DNA from: Chromera velia | Taxonomy: Eukaryota; Sar; Chromeraceae | Assembly: GCA_018398765.1 (NCBI GenBank) | Contig: JAHBMJ010001418.1 | Coordinates: forward strand, 1,644-31,226 | Direction: 5' to 3' | DNA: 29,583 nucleotides | In this document: piece after piece, positions 21,241-29,583 of the stretch | How the letters are laid out: each line of letters begins with the position of its first letter | How positions within the stretch are numbered: position 1 is the first letter of the stretch | Position numbers and translations under genes: made by a program | Notes under the pieces: generated by a model | The model's database searches: none | The model's input: only the letters and a program-made list of their open reading frames with translations | Told to the model about the DNA's origin: nothing

Positions 21241-22300
21241 TCAAATTCGTCCCAATCTCCCTCCTACCCACACTCTCTCTCTCCTTTCACGTCCCTGCAA
21301 CACCTGACGAATCGTGGTATGGCACGTAGAAATACATGGAACGCATGCATGCAGAGCAATTGGAACGCACTCCGCTCGCTTGAAGACTGGGGTGCACACC
21401 TGTCTGTGTGAATCAGTGTGATGCAGTCTTTTTTCTCTCGCACTGAGTCAGAACGCAAGCAGGTGCCTTCGTTGACCCCACCCACTATCGATCGTTGTCT
21501 TCGATGCGTCACTCAGGATTCAGACGTGCAACGTTCCAACTAATTCGAATTCACAGTGTTGGCCTCTTTCTGTGTCTGGCCGGAGGAGGCCTTACTTGAA
21601 CCTACTCGAACTGCCGTTTGCTTGCCCGGGGTGATGGTGGCCGCCAGAATTCTAGCAATGCAGACTGGTTCAATTTGCTGTTATAAATGACACATTCTGG
21701 GGCTCTTCACAGCCGATTCATTGAAAATTTCATTCAAGAACTCAACATTCAATGCATAAAAAAATTTATCCTCAGAATCCGCCTGTATTTTTCCGCCGTT
21801 GTTGTCTGCCTAGACTAGTAGCCTAAGATTAAAGACTTCTAAAGTTCGGTAAGAAACAAGCTTTGCAGCCCTTCCCCTGGTCAAGTTCCCCAAAGGAGGA
21901 AGCACATATAAAGATACGATAAATGACCCCTACTCTAGCCCTTAGTGGCTTAAAAGGTGCTTATCTTGAATATGAGATTGATTATACTGGAACTATAGTG
22001 TGTCATAATGAGAATTTCTAAAACCTTTTGTGTTACAATTGATTGATTGATTGATTGATATGTTCCGCCCTAGGGCCTTCCCGCTATGTCTATCTGTCGC
22101 AATGATTTGTGAAACAATAATTATACTTTTAAGAACTTTTGACTGATTCAATTAAATCACACTTATGTGTGATAAAATTAGTTGTAGATCGCAGCTTGAC
22201 ACGCGTCGAGGGGCGGCGTCATAGCCGCTGCACAGACTGTACGGGGTGGAAGCGATAGAAGGAGAGGGACATCTGATCAGTGTAGTGACAATATCTTTAA
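20957..22300. other. 3' flank and unassigned AT-leaning DNA
   Basis: It starts with the 3' UTR of the 482-aa gene (part of the duplicated segment). From about 21650 it becomes AT-rich, with a GATT tandem at about 22038-22059 and CCCTAGGGCC at about 22069. No gene is supported. Confidence 0.4.
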
Positions 22301-22304
22301 AAGA

Positions 22305-22454
22305 ATGATGTCCAGTAGAGGGGGTAGCAGTGCATCGGCCCCTTCTAGAGGATGCTCGGGCCGCAGCAGGGGGCTCTCAGGAGCATTGGGTGCGCAGCAA
22401 AAAAGAAAGCGATGCAGAGAAAGGAGACAGGGTTACCGATTTTTCCGGTGGTAA
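22305..22454 (+). CDS. Short Ser/Gly/Arg-rich open frame, possible element N-terminus
   Basis: A 49-codon frame starts with two Met codons (MMSSRGGSSASAPSRG) and becomes basic (QQKRKRCRERR) before running into the TTACCGG repeats and a TAA. The GC content is clearly above that of the surrounding DNA. It could be the first exon of a transposase or an exon cut off by the repeat insertion; there is no downstream continuation that I can support. Confidence 0.2.
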   Translation: MMSSRGGSSASAPSRGCSGRSRGLSGALGAQQKRKRCRERRQGYRFFRW

Positions 22455-23247
22455 AGCAAGTTAATTACCGGTCAATCGGTAATTACCGGTAAAGTAGCCC
22501 ACCACTGGTAAAAAGCTTGGTAAAGGCTGTAGAGACAAAATATAATTTAAAACCATAGTTTAAAAAATCTATTCATGATAATAAACATTTTTAAAAGTAT
22601 TTTGAGTTATTTGTTTGTTCATTTACATGGTCTAACTAGGTTTGATAGTCATTTAAGTGTTGTAAATTAAGTTATCTATGGTTTAAATGAGACATTAAAG
22701 GGCATCCATGCTGTTTTAAATGATAAAACTGGAAAGACGGATTGCCATTGGCCTCAGTAGCATCTCAGTAGCGTGTTGACGACCAAAAACGGTACACAAT
22801 CAGCATAACTCGCCTCCACCAACACTCTTGTATGCCACCACGCTATATTTATAGGCACCATGCAAGTGTGATGTAACAAATCTGATAACCTTGAAGGTGA
22901 GCACATCCTCTCAAAAGAGGTTTTCATGTCTTAGGGCCAGGCCACCTGCTAGCTGCCTCTTTACCTCCGCAACGACCACTGCTTCCAGTTTATAGACCTC
23001 CAAACCAGACAGACAAGCACAAATAAACAACATATTTTTTTAAAAATCTTACTTTGATTCCTAAAAGTGCCAAAAACGTAACGGTTGAAAGAAGTCTTTA
23101 AAACTAAAGAATAAGAGTTGCGCTGCAGGCAAAATTTTTTTTTTTTGAGCTTCATTTTCTCCTCATTTTTTTCCGGTAAAACTTAGGTAAACGGAGTCTA
23201 TTACCGGTAATCCGGTAATTACCGGTAGAGAAGGGTCGTTACCGGAT
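22433..23247. mobile_element. Candidate non-autonomous element bounded by TTACCGGTAA-type repeats
   Basis: At 22441-22494 and again at 23167-23247 the DNA shows TTTTCCGGT followed by clustered palindromic TTACCGGT motifs, both including CGGTAATTACCGGTA. The 0.7 kb in between is AT-rich and non-coding. Arrays of short palindromic motifs near both ends are typical of hAT-type DNA transposons, which bind transposase at subterminal repeats. No transposase frame and no clear target-site duplication are visible, so the class is an inference. Confidence 0.4.
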
Positions 23248-23339
23248 ACGATTCTCTATACAACGGCCTCTTGCTTTTCCCCTCCGAATAGAAACTTGAA
23301 GTTTTGATATTGCATGTCCTGTCCTCAATCAAGCTCAAG

Positions 23340-24045
23340 GCTTCTTTCCTCCTCGTATGTTCTCGTAAAAGACTAACACGCCAAAAAGAAATTGTCCAAT
23401 GCATTAGATTTCAAAGGGTGCTTGATATAGCCCTTCGTACCCTTCGATGTTTTGATCAAGAACGTGTGAATCTGGCCTAGCACTTTCTGATCCGAAGGTA
23501 TCCACTTCATTGGAGTCCTTCTTTAACCCTGATTGTGTATTTCCTTATATGTACTTCCACCGCACGCTTGCAAAGAATCTTCACACAGGTCAGGCAATCT
23601 GTCTTTTCGGTCCTTCCATTGCCTTTGCACTTTCTGCATATACTCTCTCTTACCGGGCGTTACTCGGTACCCAGCCTTCTTTTCTTGTTCAAAAGAAAAC
23701 AAATGATGTTTTTATCCATCAAATTGCTGTTTGTCTACTGTGAACCACTTCATTGAATTAATTCGCTATTCAGTCTTGTCAATCTTTTGTTTGCGCTTCC
23801 CCTGCATGCTTGCAGAAGCAGTACATCTAGGTCAGCAATCCGTCTTTGCAGCCGTTTCCTTTCGCCTGCACCTTCTGCGCTTGCTTTTGCCTGCTGTGTG
23901 AGTTTCGTATCTTTGTCTCTCCGATTGGGCTGTCCAGCTACTGCTCTGTGATCAATTAGTCTTGATTGACGCTTCTTTTCTCTCGAATCCGCCCGTGAAA
24001 GATTGTCATGCCGCAAAGAAAAAAACCAATGCATCCTAAGGATGC
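23340..24045. repeat. Degenerate tandem duplication
   Basis: A block at 23505-23645 (CTTCATTG, GCTTGCA, AGGTCAGGCAATCTGTCTTT, TGCACTTTCTGC) is matched by 23748-23885 (CTTCATTG, GCTTGCA, AGGTCAGCAATCCGTCTTTG, TGCACCTTCTGC). The end of the unit, with GCCAAAAAGAAA and CCAATGCAT at 23378-23405, is matched by GCCGCAAAGAAA and CCAATGCAT at 24011-24036. The second copy keeps a minus-strand open frame (23750-24034) that is Arg/Lys/Leu-rich and coiled-coil-like, which suggests the repeat derives from a coding sequence. Confidence 0.5.
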
Positions 24046-24568
24046 TTGCTGGAGGTGGACCTACTTTCAGTGTTTTTGCTTATTCATATAGCCAGTTGTT
24101 TTTATTATGAGTATAAGAATGTCTGAGTGGCAGAGAGTTCTGCTTCAGTGCATGTATCAAGTGCCCTGGCCTATTCTTACTTTTTTACATGTGAAGTCTT
24201 CAGCTCACCCACAGTGCCTATACGTACATGTATATGTGTTTCTCAAATAAAAATGAGTGCAGCGCCTCGAGACTGAAATGCAGAGGTTGAGAAACCTGGT
24301 ACGGCATTACTCTATTTTTTTTCAGGAAGGACTTTTCTTTGTTTTTTCGTACAGAGTTGAACCCAAGGCTTGACTGACAAAGATAATTACACAGGCCTCT
24401 TAGATTTCTGCTCGGTCTCTGATCTCGATGGCGCCAGGAATTTTGGCTTGCTCTCAGTCTCTGAATATGCCGCCTTGTCTTTTTCGAGTCTGCCCCGGAG
24501 GTTGAATTCCGCATATCATCGTTTTTCTAGTTGCGTGCTCAAAAACTATATGACTGTGTCCTTTGTCG

Positions 24569-25236
24569 ATGAATCCTCAGCAAACATCTAGCAGAGGGGA
24601 GTCAGGGGATACTGAAGAAGTTCTGAAGCATATGGCAGAAGTAGAAGAGCGAAATACTGAAATGCCAGGTCAGTTGCGCAATCCGAAAAAGAAAGATCAT
24701 GATTGCATGCCGCTATCCAAACCGATCCAAACACGATATTATCACTTCTATTTCTTTGCTCTGCCTTTCTGGGTGACCTTTCATTATATTTCCAACATAT
24801 CGCGACAGGCCTTTATTAAAACCATATGGCTTGCCGGAATACAATAATTTACACGAGACAAATTATGTGTGGTTCCTGACCGAGAAGCGTCAGACTTATC
24901 AAAAGAGCCCTCAGGGCGATTGGTAAAATGAAAGCGCCATGCTCTTGTCGTTCTCTTTAGGGCTTTATTGTGTACATGTCTGTTGGTTCCCATCAGAAAT
25001 GAAGTATATAAAGACATGGAATAGATTGCTTCTATAGTAGGTTCTTTTGCATGCTTATTTATTAGAGTTTCTCTTTTTCTGTTATGCATCATGCAGAAAG
25101 CGTTTTGACCGAGACGTCAATGCAACCGTCCAACAACTCTCTCCCTGGCTCTGTGAGTGATGACGCCACAGACCAAAGCTTCGCGGCAGTTCTGGGCAAG
25201 TCGGCTTCCGATAAGTCTGTCAACGTGGACCCTTAG
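24569..25236 (+). CDS. Possible small two-exon gene built on the duplicated terminal exon, 79 aa
   Basis: Exon 24569-24668 starts MNPQQTSSRG, is acidic and polar, and ends at a GTCAGT donor in phase 1. Exon 25097-25236 follows a CATCATGCAG acceptor, starts in the matching phase and ends with TAG at 25234. The joined frame ends FAAVLGKSASDKSVNVDP, which aligns with the C-terminus of the 482-aa gene; differences are largely conservative and the stop is at the same place. The source gene has no intron at this point. It may be the 3' end of a longer gene, a young chimeric gene, or a decayed copy whose frame survives by chance. Confidence 0.33.
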
Positions 25237-25550
25237 GGAGGCAGGCGAAGGGGAGGAGAGAGAACGGAAGGGTGCATGGCTGAGACGATCTGTTTTGGTG
25301 TTTCTCTTCGAGTGGAACGAAAGAGAAAGACTCTGAGAAAGAGAAGCGACTGAAGGATAGAGAAAGAGATAGCAGACAGCCATCCGGCCATAGAGAGACA
25401 TGTACAAACGAATTCATTCATTCAGACAGACACGCAGACCCTTACTAGACCCAATACAGTAATTCAATTGAGGAGAGAGGGGTACAGTGGAGAGGTTTAG
25501 GGATTAGAGGGATGCTGTAGACGAGTATGAAACACGGGACTCTTTTTTTT
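25096..25550 (+). repeat. Shortened copy of the 3' end of the 482-aa gene
   Basis: It is the second copy of the segment described at 20858-21240. It includes 38 bases of upstream coding sequence and lacks the 195 bases that lie between in the source. The copy ends in a T-run followed by an A-run. It is in the same orientation, 4.3 kb downstream. Confidence 0.85.
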
Positions 25551-26690
25551 TAAAAAAGTGGCAGTGAAGCTGGAAACTGGAGGGTGGGTAGCTTTCTAAT
25601 ACACGATACCTGAATGTGTGACTACATGTCATGATGTGCCTTTTCATACATGTAGTGATTTCGTGAGCATGGCGTGCGTGCATGATACTGCCCAGTGTGA
25701 CCCCTCAGATATGCAGTTGAGGCTCCTGTTAAAAGAGTTCGATCTTTCCTCCTGATTTATTTTTTTCTCCCGCCCCAATTAGTCTTCTTCTTCTGGTCTG
25801 TATAATATGCAAGGTGGTTCCCAGTCGTCTTTACTAATTTATTTTAAAAACACTTACAGTCAACAGAAAACTTACTGAAGCTCAAGACTGATACATATAT
25901 CTAAACATATATTAGTTACATATAGTATATGCCAGTGATTTACTAGTATCTGAAAAGTAAATTAAAAATTAAATTCAATACAATATCTAGTATAATATAT
26001 ATTGAGTAATACTATAAGTATCATCAATGAGAGTCAGACTGCTATTTAAAATTTTAACCATAATCCTAGCCATGATCATACTGGCCCAGCCCTAGGCCTA
26101 GCCTAGCTAAGATCAGAGCGCAACAAGTGGTGTACTAGGTGGTGTATTCTTTTAAAATACTATGCACATTTGAAATTTAATTTTGAATCGATAATTGGAT
26201 TAATGATAAAAAGGCCAAATATGCAGCTGGATATGCAGACGTAGGACTATGTAAGACCTGTTATGACATCACTGACATGTCGTACGGGCTAGCGTACAGG
26301 TATATTAACAGATAGTACAGGGGAGTAGTGCTAGGAAAAGGTTCAAGATTCAAGGTTCAAGGTCCACTTCGAAGTAATGAATCTGAATCAGGTTCAAAAA
26401 CAGGTTCACTTTTAATTAATAGAAACCTCATTTTTTTGTGTTATTTTATGCCTTTAAATTAGGCTTTAATGCATTTTTAGAACGTTTTATTATAGAATCT
26501 ATGCCTTAGTAGTGTTTTTAAATAGTTTAAATCAATATTTACGCTCACATTAGGTGCTAGTCTCAAGTTATTCACTGTTTATAGTCGAAAATTAGTAATT
26601 AAAAAAGCCTGAAAAAATTGGAAAATACTATAATTAAATTTATATGATCGTATCAATCATAATAATTTAGTCAACATAAGACTGTCACAG
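25551..26690. other. AT-rich non-coding block
   Basis: No open frame of note. It contains CCCTAGGCCTAGCCTAGC at about 26090-26107 and, at 26341-26413, a cluster of GGTTCAA motifs. The base composition matches the other AT-rich blocks in the window. Confidence 0.4.
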
Positions 26691-27125
26691 CCTTTCTTTC
26701 TTTCTTTCATCTGCTCACCGGTTGCCCCGCGGCCCCAGCTCCCCCCCTCCCTCTCCGTGCACCGCCGCCTCTTTGACCTGCTGCTCCCGGCCCGGCCTGT
26801 TGCCCCCCCCCCTACTTGAATCTCTGATTTTGGCTTCAGTGTACAAGACACGACCTGAGGTGTCAGAAAGAATGGGATTGCTGGAATTTTTTTTAACAAA
26901 GAGAATGAAAAAGGGTTGTACAGTGAAAGAGGTCGGCAGTTGCTGTGCGCGCGGCTCCAGCTCCTTATTTCACCGATTTTGGCCACGGGCGGCGCGGGCC
27001 TGGCGGGCTTTATGCCAGTGGCTGCGCGTTTGGCCTCCAAAACAGATTCAAAACAGGTTTAACAGGTTCAACAGGTTCAAAACAGGTTCAACAGGTTCAC
27101 TTTTTCACATTTGAACCTTTTCTTA
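26341..27125. mobile_element. Candidate element bounded by GGTTCAA repeat clusters
   Basis: TTCAAGGTTCAAGG and CAGGTTCAAAAACAGGTTCA at 26341-26413 are echoed by AACAGGTTCAACAGGTTCAA at 27046-27110; both clusters end CAGGTTCACTTTT in the same orientation. The interior begins AT-rich and then has a GC-rich, C-run-containing part (26720-27030) without a convincing gene. Clustered short direct repeats at both ends suggest an inserted element, perhaps of hAT type; no terminal duplication was found. Confidence 0.35.
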
Positions 27126-27248
27126 ATGACGCATGCGGGCGGGGGCCCCAGCATGAATTGGGCCCCCCACCGCCCTGCAGGGCGCCGGATGCGGTAGGTT
27201 AATATCAATCTCGGAGACAGACTGACAACTAAACTTCGTTGAGCCACA

Positions 27249-27317
27249 ATGTCATTAGTTCCAGACACTCTTACTCACTTCAAAGCTGTCGAAATTGCGG
27301 AAAAAAACGACCGTTAG
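27249..27317 (+). CDS. Upstream ORF of the 291-aa gene
   Basis: A 22-codon frame (MSLVPDTLTHFKAVEIAEKN...) ends at TAG only 16 bases before the ATG of the downstream gene, in another frame. If transcription starts upstream of it, it would reduce translation of the main frame or act as a start-selection device. It could also be chance. Confidence 0.25.
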   Translation: MSLVPDTLTHFKAVEIAEKNDR

Positions 27318-27333
27318 AAGTGCAAGAACCAAG

Positions 27334-28314
27334 ATGAGTGAGGAATCTGTGTTCGATCGAGTAAAGGCAGTCAAAGATGCTGCCCTGTTGCCCGGTGCGG
27401 AAGGCCTGATGGTGCGCGCTTTGAAGGGCACGCTGCCCCAATACGTATCGCACAAAGCACAGGCAGACATTGAGGGTGCAACGCGGAGGGCGTTGATGTC
27501 AGTTGTGAATAGAACGATGCTGCACGCATCTGGTATCTGTCTGTCTCGTTTCTCAAAAAGCATTCTGTCTCCTGTTGAGAAGCCCCAAAGGGCCCCAAAG
27601 CTGTCAGCGTTGCGTTTTGTTGTGACAAAAGCCTTGTGGGAACGCATCCAGCCGAGGTCAGAGTACCGTCAAAACCGACGGTATGCTTTCCGGCATTTGA
27701 CGTCAGGTTCGAGGGGAGCCCTGATGTTGGCCATCCGGTACTACGCCCTGATCCTTTCCAGCTTTTTGGACACGTTGCTGTCTAAGGAAGATCTCTGGGC
27801 GTGTGTCGGCGGCATGAGTGCCTTTCGAATGCCATCTTTTGTGGAGGCTTGGGCCCAAGACGGTGGTGTGCAGGTGCTGGTACCGGAAAAGGTGGACGAG
27901 ACAAACTTCAAAAAGATGGTCGGTCGATCTCTGCCCTGCCAGTGGTATACGTTTGCGGGTTTTCGATACATGCGCATGTTTCTCTGTCTTCACTCATTTC
28001 CCTTATGACTTGTTTTGCTGCAGTTCGATGCCTCCCTCGTCATCGTCTTTAGAGGAAATGCGTTGGGCTTCCTGTTTGGAAAGGTATGTGAGGGCTACCG
28101 CTCGGATGTGTCGCTTGGCTCCATTTTCGGGCAGACATTCAAGGCAGGGACGCTGAGGAGACGCATGGACCCCTGCATCTATTTCGTGATGGGCTCTCTC
28201 TCCTCTGTTAGCCGGGTGGACGTCGGTGTGTCGTACACCATAACGGAGAACCCCCTTCCTCCCTCACCTCCTCAGGTCAGCAGAGTAAAGAGATTTTGTG
28301 GAGGAGCTAGATAG
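27334..28314 (+). CDS. Hypothetical protein, two exons, 291 aa
   Basis: The product is not recognised. Exons are 27334-27918 and 28024-28314 (TAG), with a 105-base phase-0 intron (donor GTCGGT, acceptor TTTGCTGCAG). The ATG at 27334 was chosen because the frame has no earlier ATG. The protein is basic (Arg/Lys throughout) with one long hydrophobic stretch, about residues 130-146 (GALMLAIRYYALILSSF), followed by LDTLLSKEDLWACVGG. The second exon starts FDASLVIVFRGNALGF and contains GSIFGQTFKAGTLRRR, ending in a Pro-rich then basic tail. Exon 2 may be interrupted by a further intron at GTATGT (28084), but the frame stays open and coding-like through it. A poly(A) signal lies 55 bases past the stop. 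It neighbours a copia element, and I cannot exclude that it is element-derived. Confidence 0.55.
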
Positions 28315-28368
28315 CTTAGAACAGCTAGTGGAAGCTAGAAAGCTACTCCAGCTAGTAGAAGTCAGTAA

Positions 28369-28374
28369 AATAAA
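28369..28374 (+). other. Candidate poly(A) signal AATAAA
   Basis: AATAAA sits 55 bases after the stop of the 291-aa gene and is followed by a T-rich stretch, the usual arrangement at a 3' end. Confidence 0.45.
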
Positions 28375-28399
28375 AGTTTTTCATTCATTCATTGTCTTG

Positions 28400-28685
28400 T
28401 GTACCAATTCATTGCATGCAGGCGTCTGGTTGTAAGGTACTAGGCTCTATGTAGAAGAGAACTTACTATAGGAAGATGTAAAACATTCATACGGAGAGGA
28501 CTGATAAGAAGGAGAATGTCTTCCTTCTTATCAATCAGTCTGTTTGATTCGTATTCAATCATGCTTCAATCAACATGCGATCACTATTTCATAAATCCAT
28601 GCGGTACGCCTGCCCCGCGTATTTCAATAAGATGCGGCGGCGGGTCTGGCGGCGGGCACCTCCATATTGAGCCCTTACAGTCACC
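28400..28685 (-). repeat. Possible 3' LTR of the copia element
   Basis: Read on the minus strand, a G-run (ATTAGGGGG, a short polypurine tract) 30 bases after the polyprotein stop is followed by TGACTGTAAGG, fitting the PPT plus TG start of an LTR at 28685. The other end is undefined; a CA end near 28400-28430 is only a guess. The segment includes a hairpin at 28502-28533. The 5' LTR would lie outside this window. Confidence 0.3.
28502..28533. other. Perfect 12-bp inverted repeat
   Basis: TGATAAGAAGGA (28502-28513) and TCCTTCTTATCA (28522-28533) are exact reverse complements separated by 8 bases. It would form a stable hairpin in RNA or DNA, inside the possible LTR. Confidence 0.7.
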
Positions 28686-28714
28686 CCCTAATCGTGAAAA
28701 TAGAGAACGATCAC

Positions 28715-29583
28715 TCAAGGGCAGAGAAAGTGCACCTTCTTTGCAAAATCAATGACTTTCCGTCTTGCACCTGATTTGACAGCAGTCGATCGATCACGAG
28801 GGACGTACTGAGTTCCCCTGTCTTTTGAGAGCTTGAGTTTTGTCTGTCTGTCCGCACGCATGACGTCGGTCGGGCACCACAATGTTTTTGCTCTCATTGC
28901 CCTAAGTTCCTGCCAAACAAACCGAAGCATGCCTTGAAGACGAGGCTCAGATCTCACTTCTCCTGTCTCCAACTGTTCCATCAAAGGAGCAGAGTCAGTC
29001 ACAAATTCGATCGGGACCTTCTTCTGCCACAGAGCCTCAACAAACGACTTCCGCGCATACGTTTTCTTCACTGTTTCATGCTGCGCGCACAGTTCAGAAG
29101 ACGTACTGGAATTCAAGACTCTCTTAATCCGTTTAGACTTCCATGCAAAGAGATTGTTCTCTCGCATGGATCCAATCGACTCGCTCTGATCTACAAGGAA
29201 CGCCTCATACCCTACCCTCCCTTCTCCTCGAGAAAGAGAAAAAGAACCGTCGTGAAAGTCAATGATCTTGGGATTGTGGCAGGGAGTGAAGACAAAAGGC
29301 CGTTCCGTTTCTTGAGCATGCAAAAGGAGACATAGCACCCCCTCAACCTTCTCTGCAGAAGGCCGAGTGGACCATCGGGACAGCTCGCTGAAGAGAAAAG
29401 AGATGGAAGGAAGAGTGTGAACAACCCACCCCGTAACCCCTATACATTTCTGCATTAACGGAATGAGATCCTCCAACACTTCTCCCTCTTCAGGAGGCTC
29501 AAGAAGAGATGCGTTCAATCTCCCCCCGAGCAACTTCTTCTCATCTATTTCAATTGAGTCAAGGTAGGCTTTCTGTCCGATTT
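28715..29583 (-). mobile_element. Ty1/copia-type retrotransposon polyprotein, C-terminal part with RNase H
   Basis: The minus-strand frame is open from the right edge to TGA at 28715-28717 (288 visible residues) and starts outside the window. The first part (QKAYLDSI, later LPSISFLFSELSRWSTRPSA) corresponds to the end of the reverse transcriptase and its connection in copia elements, where the consensus reads RPDI.FAV..LSRF...P. RNase H follows: IIDFHDGS (first Asp), SSTSSELCAQHE (Glu), IEFVTDS (Asp) and VMRADRQTK, which occupies the place of the usual ADILTK (last Asp). All four acidic positions are kept and there is no stop or frameshift in the visible part, so the element may be fairly young. 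RNase H removes the RNA strand during reverse transcription. Confidence 0.85.

Noticed and set aside
26657-27114. Overlapping frames on both strands in a GC-rich stretch
   Set aside because: Pro/Ser/Arg-rich translations of C-runs and of the GGTTCAA repeats; no splice-compatible continuation.
1-29583. CRISPR arrays, rRNA genes, bacterial operons
   Set aside because: No spaced identical repeats, no rRNA-like sequence, and the genes are intron-containing and eukaryotic.

Overview
This looks like nuclear DNA of a photosynthetic protist with a complex plastid. Genes are split by many GT-AG introns, both strands are used, and introns and spacers are loaded with dinucleotide and tetranucleotide microsatellites. 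The one enzyme I recognise, divinyl chlorophyllide 8-vinyl reductase (DVR), carries a signal-peptide-plus-transit-peptide style leader with Phe at the predicted cleavage point, as in red-lineage secondary plastids. A chromerid such as Chromera velia fits best; that is inference from gene content and style, and I could not search any database. Exon boundaries were assembled by hand from GT/AG sites, reading-frame continuity and phase matching.

Layout. 1-2236: minus-strand candidate exons of a gene leaving the window on the left. 2449-5258 (minus): five-exon gene for a 201-aa unknown protein. 5259-5955: microsatellite-rich spacer. 5956-7586 (minus): three-exon gene for a 322-aa coiled-coil protein. 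7587-8500: shared upstream region of divergent genes. 8501-12541 (plus): eight-exon gene for a 489-aa protein with five Cys-His repeats, an AT-hook and His-rich tracts. 12542-14983: AT-rich block holding a possible transposon remnant with an OTU-protease-like fragment. 14984-17745 (minus): DVR. 17946-18016 (minus): tRNA-Gly(GCC). 18355-20956 (plus): four-exon gene for a 482-aa unknown protein. 20957-27333: mostly AT-rich, repeat-derived DNA, including a shortened copy of the last exon of the 18355 gene that can be spliced into a 79-aa ORF. 27334-28314 (plus): two-exon gene for a 291-aa unknown protein. 28715-29583 (minus): 3' end of a Ty1/copia-type retrotransposon polyprotein with its RNase H domain, continuing past the right edge.

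The genes do not form an obvious pathway. DVR acts in plastid chlorophyll synthesis; the Cys-His repeat protein looks nuclear and DNA-binding; the others are unidentified. The most unusual items are the modular Cys-His/AT-hook/His-rich protein, the frame-preserving duplication of a terminal exon 4.3 kb downstream, the donor sites rich in C at +3 (often GTCAGT, sometimes buried in GTCA tandem repeats), and three element-like segments bounded by repeated motifs.
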